A stretch of 64,000 nucleotides of DNA from contig NZ_JAAAGB010000001.1 of NCBI RefSeq assembly GCF_010586825.1, positions 124,001 through 188,000 of the forward strand, given 5' to 3'. Below the pieces are notes generated by a model, which saw nothing but the letters and a program-made list of their open reading frames with translations, ran no database searches and was not told where the DNA came from. Source of the DNA: Draconibacterium mangrovi (lineage in GTDB: Bacteria; Bacteroidota; Bacteroidia; Bacteroidales; Prolixibacteraceae). The translations under genes were made by a program, and so were the position numbers. This document shows positions 27,832 to 36,997 of the stretch, one piece after another (positions within the stretch are counted from its first letter, which is position 1; every line of letters starts with the position of its first letter).

Positions 27832-29574
27832 TTATTGATTAAATTCAAAATTCTTTCCGGAAGCATACATTCCAATTGTTGTCCCGGTAAATCCTCCGGC
27901 TCTGGCAGTTGATAAATACGAGGCATCAACTTTATCGGCCAGTAGTTTCCATTCGTCGTCGTCCAGCGCGTAATAGAAACTAAAATCAGTACCATTCGAT
28001 GTTATTTTCAATTGAACAGGCTCGTCTGCAGCTTCAATGGCTTCTGAGTTAATAACATCAACTGTTGTATCAGTAACCATTTTTACACTGGCGACTTTCT
28101 GCTCATTAATTTTCTCCACTACCATTAAATACTGATGCTGTTCGTTTTTCATTAAAAGCATTCCTGCCGACGCCGTTTCGGAACAAGGTTGAAAGTACAT
28201 TTTAGTGGTACTTTCAAATTTGTGATGCTGCAAACGTCGCCCTACAAAAGCCGGTACCTTTAACTCGTTGGCAGCCACATCTGCACATTTTAATGTAAGA
28301 AATCCGGGATTTTCTTTAAGATTGTATAAGCCTGCAGCATTTCCACGAATGGTTAGCCACTCCATTCCCAGTTCGGTGGAGTTAAAATCATCGTTCTTTT
28401 CGAAGTTTCCAAAAGTGCCCGAGGAGTCTCTTTTTACACCTTCCATGCGAATAATTCGCGGCACCAATTCATCCTTTTTGGTCATATATGGAAATCCGTC
28501 CCGACTCCAGCGAACCGGCATCATAAAAGTTTCGCGCCCCAGGTTTTCGAATTTATTATCGATTGGGCGGCAGGCTAAAAACACCGACCACCATTGTCCG
28601 TTATCTTTCTGAATAATATCGGCATGTCCGGCGCAGGTGATTGGTAATTCGCGGATCGGATTGAGATGCTTTTGTGTAAGTATCGGATTTTTATCCCATG
28701 GAGTATATTTTCCAAATGACGAATCGCTTTTAAAAATTACCTCGCGGTGATTAACCGAGGTTCCTCCTTCGGCGCACATCAGGTAATAGCTGCCATTAAA
28801 TTTATACATGTGTGGTCCTTCAATCCATATTGGTTTCTCCGACAGGTCAACACCACCATTTACCAGCATTATACTTTCGCCAATGGTTTTGTCGTTTTCC
28901 ACATCATACTCAATACCGCGAATGGCACGATGTCCCTCGTAGGTTGAACCTCCATCCGGCTCATCGTTGTTTACTATATACGCTTTGCCGTTGTCATCAA
29001 AAAACAACGACGGATCGATACCGTGTACATCAGGTAACCAAATCGGGTCCGACCAGTCGCCGAACGGGTCTTGGGTCTTCACCAAAAAATTACCGCCTTG
29101 CATATTGGTGGTAATCATGTAATAAGTTTCGTTATGCGGATTATAACTAATTGCAGGAGCAAAAATTCCGCGCGTTACGCGCTGGCCTTCCAGGGGTAAT
29201 TGTTCGGCGCGGTTCAGCACATTACCAATCTGCTTCCAGTTTAGCATGTCGGTACTGTGAAAAATTGGAACACCCGGAAAATAGCTAAAAGTAGATGTTA
29301 CCAGAAAATAATCCTTTCCGTTGGTACAAACGCTTGGATCGGAATACCAACCCGGAAGAATCGGGTTATAATAATAATCATCACCGGGAAGTGGATTATC
29401 ATTGTAAAAATCATCATTGCCTTTGTAGGTGAAATAATCAAAATTTGCAACCATACTATCGTTGGCAAATTTTGGACTACCGGAACCGGATATGGATTGA
29501 CAGGAATCAAAAACAAAAACTCCAGCTAACACAAGAGTTATCATCAATATCTGAATGAAATAGTTTAGTTTCAT
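27832..29574 (-). CDS. GH43 (subfamily 12-like) lipoprotein, probable alpha-L-arabinofuranosidase
   Basis: Probably removes arabinosyl side chains from arabinoxylan. An N-terminal hydrophobic segment ends in VFDSC, suggesting a lipoprotein. The five-bladed GH43 domain (about 70-370) shows base Asp79 in GWYSDPS, Asp187 in HGIDPSL and acid Glu252 in WIEGPHMY. A C-terminal beta-sandwich from about 395 (DDFNSTELGMEW, RRLQHHKF) matches the extra domain of GH43 enzymes such as subfamilies 11 and 12. The frame opens at TTG 29577. I use the ATG at 29574. It lies between the xus operon and the HTCS, with its own promoter candidate and 21-bp direct repeats upstream. Xylosidase activity cannot be excluded. 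Confidence 0.88.
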   Translation of the reverse strand: MKLNYFIQILMITLVLAGVFVFDSCQSISGSGSPKFANDSMVANFDYFTYKGNDDFYNDNPLPGDDYYYNPILPGWYSDPSVCTNGKDYFLVTSTFSYFPGVPIFHSTDMLNWKQIGNVLNRAEQLPLEGQRVTRGIFAPAISYNPHNETYYMITTNMQGGNFLVKTQDPFGDWSDPIWLPDVHGIDPSLFFDDNGKAYIVNNDEPDGGSTYEGHRAIRGIEYDVENDKTIGESIMLVNGGVDLSEKPIWIEGPHMYKFNGSYYLMCAEGGTSVNHREVIFKSDSSFGKYTPWDKNPILTQKHLNPIRELPITCAGHADIIQKDNGQWWSVFLACRPIDNKFENLGRETFMMPVRWSRDGFPYMTKKDELVPRIIRMEGVKRDSSGTFGNFEKNDDFNSTELGMEWLTIRGNAAGLYNLKENPGFLTLKCADVAANELKVPAFVGRRLQHHKFESTTKMYFQPCSETASAGMLLMKNEQHQYLMVVEKINEQKVASVKMVTDTTVDVINSEAIEAADEPVQLKITSNGTDFSFYYALDDDEWKLLADKVDASYLSTARAGGFTGTTIGMYASGKNFEFNQ

Positions 29575-29642
29575 CAAAGTTGTCCAATTAGGTAAATAGT
29601 TCTATTCGTAGCAAACAGGTATTTGTCACACCTCCTCTTGTT

Positions 29643-29650
29643 CAAAAATA
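29643..29650 (-). promoter_or_regulatory. candidate -7 box TATTTTTG for the GH43 lipoprotein gene
   Basis: TATTTTTG on the minus strand, 69 bp before the ATG, fits TAnnTTTG. GACA-containing repeats begin about 29 bp upstream of it, a sensible place for activator sites. Confidence 0.45.
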
Positions 29651-29678
29651 GAATCCATTATATGTTGGGGCTTTTAAT

Positions 29679-29717
29679 TTTAGACATTTGATTTTTAAAA
29701 TGGGACATTCTTGGACA
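29679..29717 (-). promoter_or_regulatory. direct repeats, candidate HTCS activator site (GH43 promoter)
   Basis: On the plus strand TTTAGACATT (29679-29688) is followed by TGGGACATT (29701-29709) and TGGACA (29712-29717). The GACA cores start at 29683, 29704 and 29714, that is 21 and 10 bp apart, so they face the same side of the helix. The 21-bp step is the same as that of the paired TTTAGATA repeats before the GH97 operon. Binding by the AraC-type domain of the HTCS is inferred. Confidence 0.4.
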
Positions 29718-29874
29718 CAACACCCCTAACACCCTGACATACAAAACATATGAAACACCTAAAAGATAGATATTCAACAGTTTTATTAGTGACTATTCAC
29801 CCTAATATCTAAAATTGAAAGGGATAGCTATCATAATACCGGACGAAAATATCCGAAAAAACAAGTAATGAGTG

Positions 29875-32800
29875 TTATTCCAGTACTCGCGTTGGCGATT
29901 TGCCAAAGTGTTTTCTAAAGACGGTACTGAAATAGCCTACACTGCTAAATCCGCATAATTCGCTAACTTCAGTAATGGAGTGTTTCTGGGAAGCTAACAA
30001 ATCATATGCATGATTTAGCCTTATTGTTCTTATAAATTCGATTGGAGACTGGTCGGTTAAGGACTTTATTTTTTTGTAGAGCAGCGAAGGACTTACATTC
30101 ATTACTGCAGCAAATTCATTTTTAGAAAAATTCGGATTACCAATATTGTCATTCACCACCTCAATCATCCGTTTTAAAAACTTATCGTTCAGTTCATTTT
30201 CCAAAATAACCGGCTCTTTACTTTCGCTGGTCATTTTCAGGGCTTTGTCCCTGATAATTTCGCGGTTTTTAAGAATTGTTTTTATTCGTTGCTGAAGTAA
30301 AGTAACATCGAATGGTTTGGTTAAATAATCATCGGCACCTATTCCTAATCCGCGCATTTGTTGTGCTTTTCCTGCCAGTGCAGTTAAAAGAATAATAGGG
30401 ATATGCGCAGTTAAGAAATTTGATTTTACTTTTTCACACAATTCAAAGCCGTCCATTTTCGGCATCATAATGTCAGAAACAATCAGATCAGGGCTTTGCT
30501 TTTGTACAATTTCCCAGGCCTCCTCTCCATCTTCTGCCAGGTAAATATTAAAAAGATCCTGCATGGCCGATTGAAGAAATTCTCTCAGGTAATCGTGATC
30601 TTCAACAATTAAAACCGACATTTTACTCCCTCGTTTGTCTACCGCCTGTTTTTCAGTTACAGGGTTAATCATCGACGATTTCATCACATCTTTCTCAACT
30701 GGTTTTGAAGGTGCTTCTTTTTTTCTTTCCGAATATTCCTTTGCAATAAACGGGATGGTTACTAAAAATGTGGAACCAACACCAGACTGACTGTAACAAG
30801 TAACTTTACCGCCGTGTAGGGAGACATAATTTTTCACCAATAGTAGTCCGATACCCGAGCCAACTATTTTTGAATTGATCGCATTTTCGCCACGGTAATA
30901 TTCCCTGAATAACATTTTCTGAGCCTTTTTGGTAATTCCAATTCCATGATCCTGAACTTCAAGGGTCCACTTTGTTGCTGCACATCTGAGCTCGATATTT
31001 ACGCGAGAATCCGGATTTGAATACTTTATGGCGTTAGAAATAAGATTATCGATTACTTTCTGCATCATTCGTTCATCAACAGATGTTTCGAATTTTACGC
31101 AATTAGCCTTAAAAACCAGATCAATACCTCTGCTCTTGGCATATGCCTCGAACATCATCACCCGGTCTTTTATTGTTTTAACAATATCAACAAAGTTATA
31201 GGCCACCCGTTCCCTACCGATATCTACTTTCTGAAAATCAAGCAATTGTGTTACCACCGTTGACAAGCGATGAACCTGTTCTGTAGCCAGATGAAGATAA
31301 TTGGAACCTTTATCGCTTAAGCCTGACTCTTTATTCAGTTCTTCTATTGGCCCGTTAACAAGGGTTAAAGATGTACGAATATCGTGTGCTGTATTTGCAA
31401 AAAACCTGATCTTCTCTTCTGAATGCTTTTTCTTTAAGCTGTCGATGTAAAAATAAACACCAAAAATACCCAAGCCAGCTACAAAGAAAATTACGAGAAG
31501 TGTAAACCAGCTTGTTTTCCAGAACGGAGGAATGATTTTCACTTTTATCTCACGCTCGGCAATTACACCTGTTATAGAGTTATCGACCATTCGTAATCGA
31601 ATGGTATAGGTTCCGTACGGAATATTTGAGTATGATAAAACCCGGTTATCCACCGGCTTGCTCCATTCCTGATCCAGACCACTAATCTTCCATGAGAACT
31701 TCGCTCCGGGCGAAGTAACTCCAAGAGGTATAAGTTCTAAACTTATTGTATTTTGAAAATATTTGAGGCTAATTTCTTTTAGTTCATTAAGAGGGACTTC
31801 CGGTTTCAGATCTTCAATATCGCGTATCGATCGTCCTGAAACAGAAATATCCTGAACAAAGATACGGCCTTCTTCCGGGGTAAGCTTTAAATCATTAGGA
31901 TCGAACATCAAAGCACCTTTATTGGAGCCCAAAACCAAATCGCCATTTTTTAAAATACAATGTGCATCCTGGTTAAAAGAAACATTGCTAAGGTATAACA
32001 AGGAGTTAAAAGTTAATATCGTATGGTCAGTTTCATTCAACCGGCATAAGCCCAGCTCCGTACCTATCCAATAATAACCATTTGCGTAATCGATGCTATT
32101 CACAAAATTACTTGGGAGTCCATTATCTATTGTATAATTATTTGTAGATTTATTGGTTAAATTATATCGAATTACGCCATTACCATTGGTTCCAATCCAA
32201 ACTATATCTTCGGAAATATACAGATCAGAAACAACAAAACCTTCGACCAGTACTTCATGAGTCCCCGTACTTTTATCAAAAAGTAACAAGCCGTATGTTG
32301 TTCCCATTAATAGTTTATCAGATCCGTATTCTGCAATAATGTAAATCGTATAGTCCGGATAAGAGGTATAGGTGTCGGTGTTGAAATTATAGCGAATCAG
32401 ATCTCCCCGTACTCCACCAATCCAGATATCGCCCTGCTGATCTTCAACTATATTAAACACAAAATCGCCTGCAAAATCGCCCGGAGTATTTTCATGGCTT
32501 AAATGCCTAAGTTCTTTTCCGGAATTCTCATCCAAAATATAAATACCCGATGAGTAAGAACCAGCCCATATTCTTCCATACGAATCCTGGCAAAGTGCCA
32601 GAAAAACCTGGGCATGTTGTTCCTTATTATGGTAGAATGATTTCCACTTGTTGGTTTTTGTATTCCAATAGCTTACGCCATTATTGGTGGCAAACCAAAG
32701 ATTCCCGTTCCGGTCTTCGAGTATACTGTTAACATCATTATTTATTAACGAATTTGCGTTATTGGGCATATGCGATACCTTCGTAACAACAGAGCTGCTT

Positions 32801-33792
32801 GCCTGGTCAAAAAAGGAAACACCCCCACTATAGGTACAAATCCAAACCCTGTTATTCCGGTCGCAAAATATATCATAAACCCCGTTACCCTTTAAGGAAT
32901 TCGGGTTATCTGCATCATCTTTATAAACGGCTAGTATTTCCTGGGTGCGCTTATCCATTTCCCAAACGCCCTGTCCGTCAACACCAATCAGCAAGGTTGA
33001 TGTAGAAATAGGACAAATTGCCTGAACCGGTTGATTGGGAATATTTTCTACAGCAGACAATTCAGCCCCGGTATTCCCTTTTCTCAGGCAATATAAACCA
33101 TCGCTTAATGTTCCTAACCACAGTGTATTTTCCTTTCGGTCGAACTCAATGTATGAAAAAAACATGTTCAGTCCTTCGGGCAAACTGTAATACACTTCAG
33201 AATTCAGGGTATTAATATTAAAAATACCTATGTGTTTTTCAGTGCCATAAAAAAAACGATAATCATCCAACCATTCCAAAAAATGAATGTTCTGGTGATC
33301 AAAATAGGTACTCAGACCTTCATTTTTATTGTACCTCAATAAACCGGAGGTACTGGCTTCCCAGATTGTTTCTTCAGAATCAACCAGCATTTTATTCACC
33401 ACTACATGAGGATCTTCCACTTGTTTGGCGAGGTTGGTTATAATTTCAAACCGATCCTGAATATTATTATAAATAAATAGTTGTCCGTTATTGGTATATA
33501 CATATAATTTTCCATTGGTATATTCCATCCGAACAGTGATAATGTCTTCGGTGTCGTAAGGGAGTTGGTAGGTTCTGATATCATCTCTGGAATAGCGCAC
33601 TATTCCAACTTTTGAAGAAATCCAGATAAAACCATCATCATCTTCACAAACCTGGTTGGTTTCGCGAATTGAAATACCGTAGTCTTCGTTCAGGTTGTAG
33701 AACTGGTGCGAATTCTTAGCAGAGGTAACACCCGATACACAGGTAAGGAAAATGAAAACAAGCTGAAGAAAATAATATTTTCCGGTATTCAT
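29875..33792 (-). CDS. hybrid two-component system sensor/regulator (HTCS)
   Basis: A one-protein signalling system that senses a xylan-derived oligosaccharide in the periplasm and activates the nearby loci. A signal peptide is followed by a long periplasmic two-bladed propeller region with repeated Reg_prop motifs (DDDGFIWISSKVGIVRY, EDRNGNLWFATNNGVSYW). Next is a Y_Y_Y domain (about 680-755) and a membrane helix at about 763-785 (FTLLVIFFVAGLGIFGVYF). The kinase core has its His box at about 803 (NTAHDIRTSLTLV) and an ATPase domain with GSGIGLLLV. The receiver carries phospho-Asp near 1107 (LIVSDIMMPKMDG), and a C-terminal AraC-type HTH ends the protein. 1305 residues is typical. It is the only regulator seen in the window, comparable to XynR in Prevotella. 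The ligand is inferred. Confidence 0.95.
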   Translation of the reverse strand: MNTGKYYFLQLVFIFLTCVSGVTSAKNSHQFYNLNEDYGISIRETNQVCEDDDGFIWISSKVGIVRYSRDDIRTYQLPYDTEDIITVRMEYTNGKLYVYTNNGQLFIYNNIQDRFEIITNLAKQVEDPHVVVNKMLVDSEETIWEASTSGLLRYNKNEGLSTYFDHQNIHFLEWLDDYRFFYGTEKHIGIFNINTLNSEVYYSLPEGLNMFFSYIEFDRKENTLWLGTLSDGLYCLRKGNTGAELSAVENIPNQPVQAICPISTSTLLIGVDGQGVWEMDKRTQEILAVYKDDADNPNSLKGNGVYDIFCDRNNRVWICTYSGGVSFFDQASSSVVTKVSHMPNNANSLINNDVNSILEDRNGNLWFATNNGVSYWNTKTNKWKSFYHNKEQHAQVFLALCQDSYGRIWAGSYSSGIYILDENSGKELRHLSHENTPGDFAGDFVFNIVEDQQGDIWIGGVRGDLIRYNFNTDTYTSYPDYTIYIIAEYGSDKLLMGTTYGLLLFDKSTGTHEVLVEGFVVSDLYISEDIVWIGTNGNGVIRYNLTNKSTNNYTIDNGLPSNFVNSIDYANGYYWIGTELGLCRLNETDHTILTFNSLLYLSNVSFNQDAHCILKNGDLVLGSNKGALMFDPNDLKLTPEEGRIFVQDISVSGRSIRDIEDLKPEVPLNELKEISLKYFQNTISLELIPLGVTSPGAKFSWKISGLDQEWSKPVDNRVLSYSNIPYGTYTIRLRMVDNSITGVIAEREIKVKIIPPFWKTSWFTLLVIFFVAGLGIFGVYFYIDSLKKKHSEEKIRFFANTAHDIRTSLTLVNGPIEELNKESGLSDKGSNYLHLATEQVHRLSTVVTQLLDFQKVDIGRERVAYNFVDIVKTIKDRVMMFEAYAKSRGIDLVFKANCVKFETSVDERMMQKVIDNLISNAIKYSNPDSRVNIELRCAATKWTLEVQDHGIGITKKAQKMLFREYYRGENAINSKIVGSGIGLLLVKNYVSLHGGKVTCYSQSGVGSTFLVTIPFIAKEYSERKKEAPSKPVEKDVMKSSMINPVTEKQAVDKRGSKMSVLIVEDHDYLREFLQSAMQDLFNIYLAEDGEEAWEIVQKQSPDLIVSDIMMPKMDGFELCEKVKSNFLTAHIPIILLTALAGKAQQMRGLGIGADDYLTKPFDVTLLQQRIKTILKNREIIRDKALKMTSESKEPVILENELNDKFLKRMIEVVNDNIGNPNFSKNEFAAVMNVSPSLLYKKIKSLTDQSPIEFIRTIRLNHAYDLLASQKHSITEVSELCGFSSVGYFSTVFRKHFGKSPTRVLE

Positions 33793-34045
33793 GATTTAGT
33801 TTTATTAAAGAGAGGGAATATAGAAATTTAAGAAGAATAAACAAAAACCTGTTTGTCTAATCCTTCTGATTTTAAAGGGCAATACTTTTCTATGGCGTTT
33901 GGTTCTGTTACAACATAATGGATTTATAATCCGCAATAAAAATTATTCTATTAAGAAATTAAGCTTTTTAAATAGCGGCTTTGATGAATTGGTATGCGCG
34001 ATTACCATCTTTTATGCACAACAAATCATCTAATGGTTAAACATA
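33793..34045. other. intergenic region upstream of the HTCS gene
   Basis: About 250 bp without credible ORFs. It should contain the HTCS promoter, but no perfect TAnnTTTG box was found. AT-rich and otherwise featureless to the eye. Confidence 0.4.
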
Positions 34046-34077
34046 AAAAAGAGGAAACTCAAGCGCTCCCTCTTTTT
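34046..34077 (-). terminator. terminator of the GH97-to-GH51 operon
   Basis: AAAAAGAGG (34046-34054) pairs with CCTCTTTTT (34069-34077), with T-runs on both sides, so it could act in either direction. It lies 25 bp past the GH51 stop and separates that operon from the HTCS gene. Confidence 0.75.
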
Positions 34078-34102
34078 AACTATCCTATAAAACTATGTAT
34101 TC

Positions 34103-35638
34103 CTATTTCAGCTGAACAAGCACAACTGATTTTGCAGGTAATTCAAAAGAAATTTTACCATCTTTTGGTTTTGGTATGTTAAACTCTTTGAGGCTAACGG
34201 TTTCGTTTTTACCAAAATCATTAAAATCGTTTATACTCTGCGAAGTAATAATCTGTCCGCTCGCTGTTGAAATTTCGTCGGTTGGTAGCGATAATTCAAC
34301 ATTTTCGCTATCGTTCGGATTAAGGTTACACAAGGTAATTGAAATTACTCCATCTTTTGTAGATGCTGAGGCATTTACGACCGGAACCGACTCCCCGTTC
34401 ATTTCGTACTTGCTGGTTTTAAGGTTAGCAGGTATTAATGTTGCATCCTGGTGTACACTGTACATTTTAAATACGTAATAGGTTGGGGTTAAAACCATTT
34501 CATCGTCTTTGGTTAAAATAACCGATTGCAGCACGTTAATGGTTTGTGCAATGTTCGACATTTTAACACGATCGGCGTGATTATTAAAAATATTGAGGTT
34601 TATACCGGCAACCAGTGCGTCGCGCAAGGTATTTTGCTGATACAAAAATCCGGGATTGCTTCCGGGCTCCACATCAAACCAGTTTCCCCACTCATCAACA
34701 ATTAAACCAACACGCTTATTAGGATCGTATTTATCCATAATAGTTGAATGTTTTTGGATCAGTTCATCCATAAACAAGGTTTTGCTGAGTGTGGTAAACC
34801 ATTCTTTTTCATCAAAATCAGTTGCCGATCCTTTTTTGCTCCAGTTATGTGTAATGGTATAATAGTGCAATGATAATCCTTGCATCAGGTTTCTTTTATC
34901 CTGCATTTTTTTCATTAAAACATCAGTCCAGTTATAGTCAATATCGCTGGCTCCACAAGCAATTTTATATTCAGCTCCACGGCTATAAGTTGCAAAGTGT
35001 TTGTAAACATCGGCATAATACTCAGGAGTCATGTTACCACCGCAGCCCCAGTTTTCGTTGCCAATTCCCCAGTACTTAACATCCCATGGTTCTTCGCGTC
35101 CGTTTTTCTTTCTTAAATCGGTCATCGGGCTAATGTTCGATGATGTTACGTATTCCATCCATTCCGAAGCTTCACGAACAGTACCCGATCCTACGTTTAC
35201 ATTTATGTATGGTTCGGCATTTATCAAATCACAAAAATCAAGAAATTCGTGTGTTCCAAAGCTGTTGTCTTCGGTAACACCACCCCAGTGTACATTTACC
35301 ATCGATGGACGTTCTTCGCGCGGGCCAATGCCGTCTTTCCAGTTATAGGTATCGGCAAAACAACCTCCCGGCCAACGTAACAAAGGTATTTTCATATCGA
35401 TTAGAGCTCCGGTAACATCATCCCTAAAACCACGGGTATTGGGGATGTCTGAGTCTTCGCCAACGAATATTCCGCCATAAATACATCGGCCCAGGTGCTC
35501 GGCAAAATGACCGTATATTTCTTTATTAATTTTTGTTTCCGCCTGATCTGAATACAGCGTAATTTTGGTTTGGCCAAATAGTACATTCGATGTAAGCACT
35601 AACAAAACGGCCACTGTTAATTTCATTCTAGTCATCAT
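34103..35638 (-). CDS. GH51 alpha-L-arabinofuranosidase, exported
   Basis: Retaining arabinofuranosidase that removes O-2/O-3 arabinosyl groups from arabinoxylan fragments. The signal peptide ends in SNVLFGQ, so it acts in the periplasm, unlike many cytoplasmic GH51 enzymes. Catalytic acid/base Glu195 lies in WGIGNENWG and nucleophile Glu316 in LIVDEWGNW. The N-terminal [14 protein letters not shown] and [16 protein letters not shown] are standard for the family. A C-terminal beta-sandwich closes the 511 residues ([17 protein letters not shown]). It is the last gene of its operon, 44 bp after GH8, and is followed by a terminator. Confidence 0.95.
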   Translation of the reverse strand: MMTRMKLTVAVLLVLTSNVLFGQTKITLYSDQAETKINKEIYGHFAEHLGRCIYGGIFVGEDSDIPNTRGFRDDVTGALIDMKIPLLRWPGGCFADTYNWKDGIGPREERPSMVNVHWGGVTEDNSFGTHEFLDFCDLINAEPYINVNVGSGTVREASEWMEYVTSSNISPMTDLRKKNGREEPWDVKYWGIGNENWGCGGNMTPEYYADVYKHFATYSRGAEYKIACGASDIDYNWTDVLMKKMQDKRNLMQGLSLHYYTITHNWSKKGSATDFDEKEWFTTLSKTLFMDELIQKHSTIMDKYDPNKRVGLIVDEWGNWFDVEPGSNPGFLYQQNTLRDALVAGINLNIFNNHADRVKMSNIAQTINVLQSVILTKDDEMVLTPTYYVFKMYSVHQDATLIPANLKTSKYEMNGESVPVVNASASTKDGVISITLCNLNPNDSENVELSLPTDEISTASGQIITSQSINDFNDFGKNETVSLKEFNIPKPKDGKISFELPAKSVVLVQLK

Positions 35639-35682
35639 TTGATATTATTTTTTAGTTGGAATTCAAATTATTTCATTTCTCA

Positions 35683-36996
35683 TTATTGGTGCTCAGCGGG
35701 TAAAATTGCCTGGTAATTTCCGCTCAGGTGCATTAAGCTGAACAGGTATAACAAACCATCGTAATACGGATCGAAATATCCATCTTCATAAGGTTCCAGT
35801 TTGGCGTTCCAGAGTTTATGTACAAAATCAAACTCCGGATCAACCTCATCAACCATAGAAAGCGTTGCCGAAGTAGCGACTAATCCCAGCGAATGGCGTA
35901 ATTTTCTGAAACCACCAGCCTGAAGTATCCACTCGGGTTTTGTGCCGTCGGGGTTGTACTGATCGGCAAAGTCGTTAATTCCCTGCGATCGCAAAAATCC
36001 CTGGAACCGCCCGGCATAATCTTCCTGCCAGTTTTTGTCTTTGCCAAACCAAATGTAGTCCATGGTAATATTCATGGGTACCCGCCACGAGTCATAGCGA
36101 AATGCCTGAGGCATCCAGCGGGCATCGTGTTTCGATCCATCAAAGTTGGCATAATCGTAATTCAGTCCGGTTTCAGGATGGCAGGCCCGGTGAAGAAAAA
36201 CCCGTGCCGTATCGGCACAATCGCGGTAAAACTGCACGTGCCCGTCGTTGGCAAAATCGGCCCATACTTCCATAAATGCCGGTACATGATACGATGGGTC
36301 AGTCCAGTTGTAGCCATCCCCTTCGGGAACAAAGCTAATTTGTTTATGCTCAACATTGATAATGTGATGTATTCTCTCGGAGCCGTCTTTTTCCCACATG
36401 GCGTCTAAAATACGGCGTGCTTCGGCGTAATAATCAATTCCGCTATCGTTGCCCCAACGGTTTGATGCAAACAACAGTGAGGTTACAAAATACAGCTCGC
36501 CATCCGAGGCCGAGCCTATCGAGTTCATTTTATTTGTTTCCGGATTAACGCTCCATGCAAAATAGGCTTCGCGTGGCCCCGACTGATGTTGCATATACTT
36601 TTTGCTCCATCGCCAAAGTTTATCAAAAACATCCTTTTTATCAAACTGAACAGCCACCATCAAACCATACGAAAGGCCTTCGGTTCGTGCATCCTTATTT
36701 TTAATATCTGAAACGTAAGCCAGCGAATCTTCAACCTCGAAATAAATACGATTGGGTCCCTCAAAAAGATCGGAATACGCTTTTTTCAATTTCTCATCAA
36801 TGTCTTTTTGTGCATACCCGGCTTCTGCAAAAAGGTTTCGGTACTTACCGGTGTAATAGGCCCCTTGTTTGTTATCCTGCTGCTGGCCGAATATATTGGT
36901 TGCCGGTAACAACAGCAGTATTGTAACGAAAAGACAAAGTGTTCTTCCCATTTTTTTAATCATTGTAGATTTTAAGTTATGTAATGTTTTTTGCAT
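35683..36996 (-). CDS. GH8 enzyme, probable reducing-end-xylose-releasing exo-oligoxylanase
   Basis: Inverting GH8 enzyme that in xylan loci usually removes xylose from the reducing end of oligosaccharides (Rex). A signal peptide ends near NIFGQ. The catalytic acid is Glu106 in ARTEGLSYGL. The barrel motifs SIGSASDGELYF, WTDPSYHVPAF and FRYDSWRVPMNI follow, and together resemble Rex and xylanase-type GH8 rather than chitosanases. The ATG at 36996 overlaps the end region of GH95 (stop at 36998). An ATG at 36963 would give a shorter, more usual signal peptide. A GH8 beside GH51, GH95 and GH67 supports action on imported, decorated xylo-oligosaccharides. Endo-xylanase activity remains possible. 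Confidence 0.88.
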   Translation of the reverse strand: MQKTLHNLKSTMIKKMGRTLCLFVTILLLLPATNIFGQQQDNKQGAYYTGKYRNLFAEAGYAQKDIDEKLKKAYSDLFEGPNRIYFEVEDSLAYVSDIKNKDARTEGLSYGLMVAVQFDKKDVFDKLWRWSKKYMQHQSGPREAYFAWSVNPETNKMNSIGSASDGELYFVTSLLFASNRWGNDSGIDYYAEARRILDAMWEKDGSERIHHIINVEHKQISFVPEGDGYNWTDPSYHVPAFMEVWADFANDGHVQFYRDCADTARVFLHRACHPETGLNYDYANFDGSKHDARWMPQAFRYDSWRVPMNITMDYIWFGKDKNWQEDYAGRFQGFLRSQGINDFADQYNPDGTKPEWILQAGGFRKLRHSLGLVATSATLSMVDEVDPEFDFVHKLWNAKLEPYEDGYFDPYYDGLLYLFSLMHLSGNYQAILPAEHQ

Positions 36997-36997
36997 T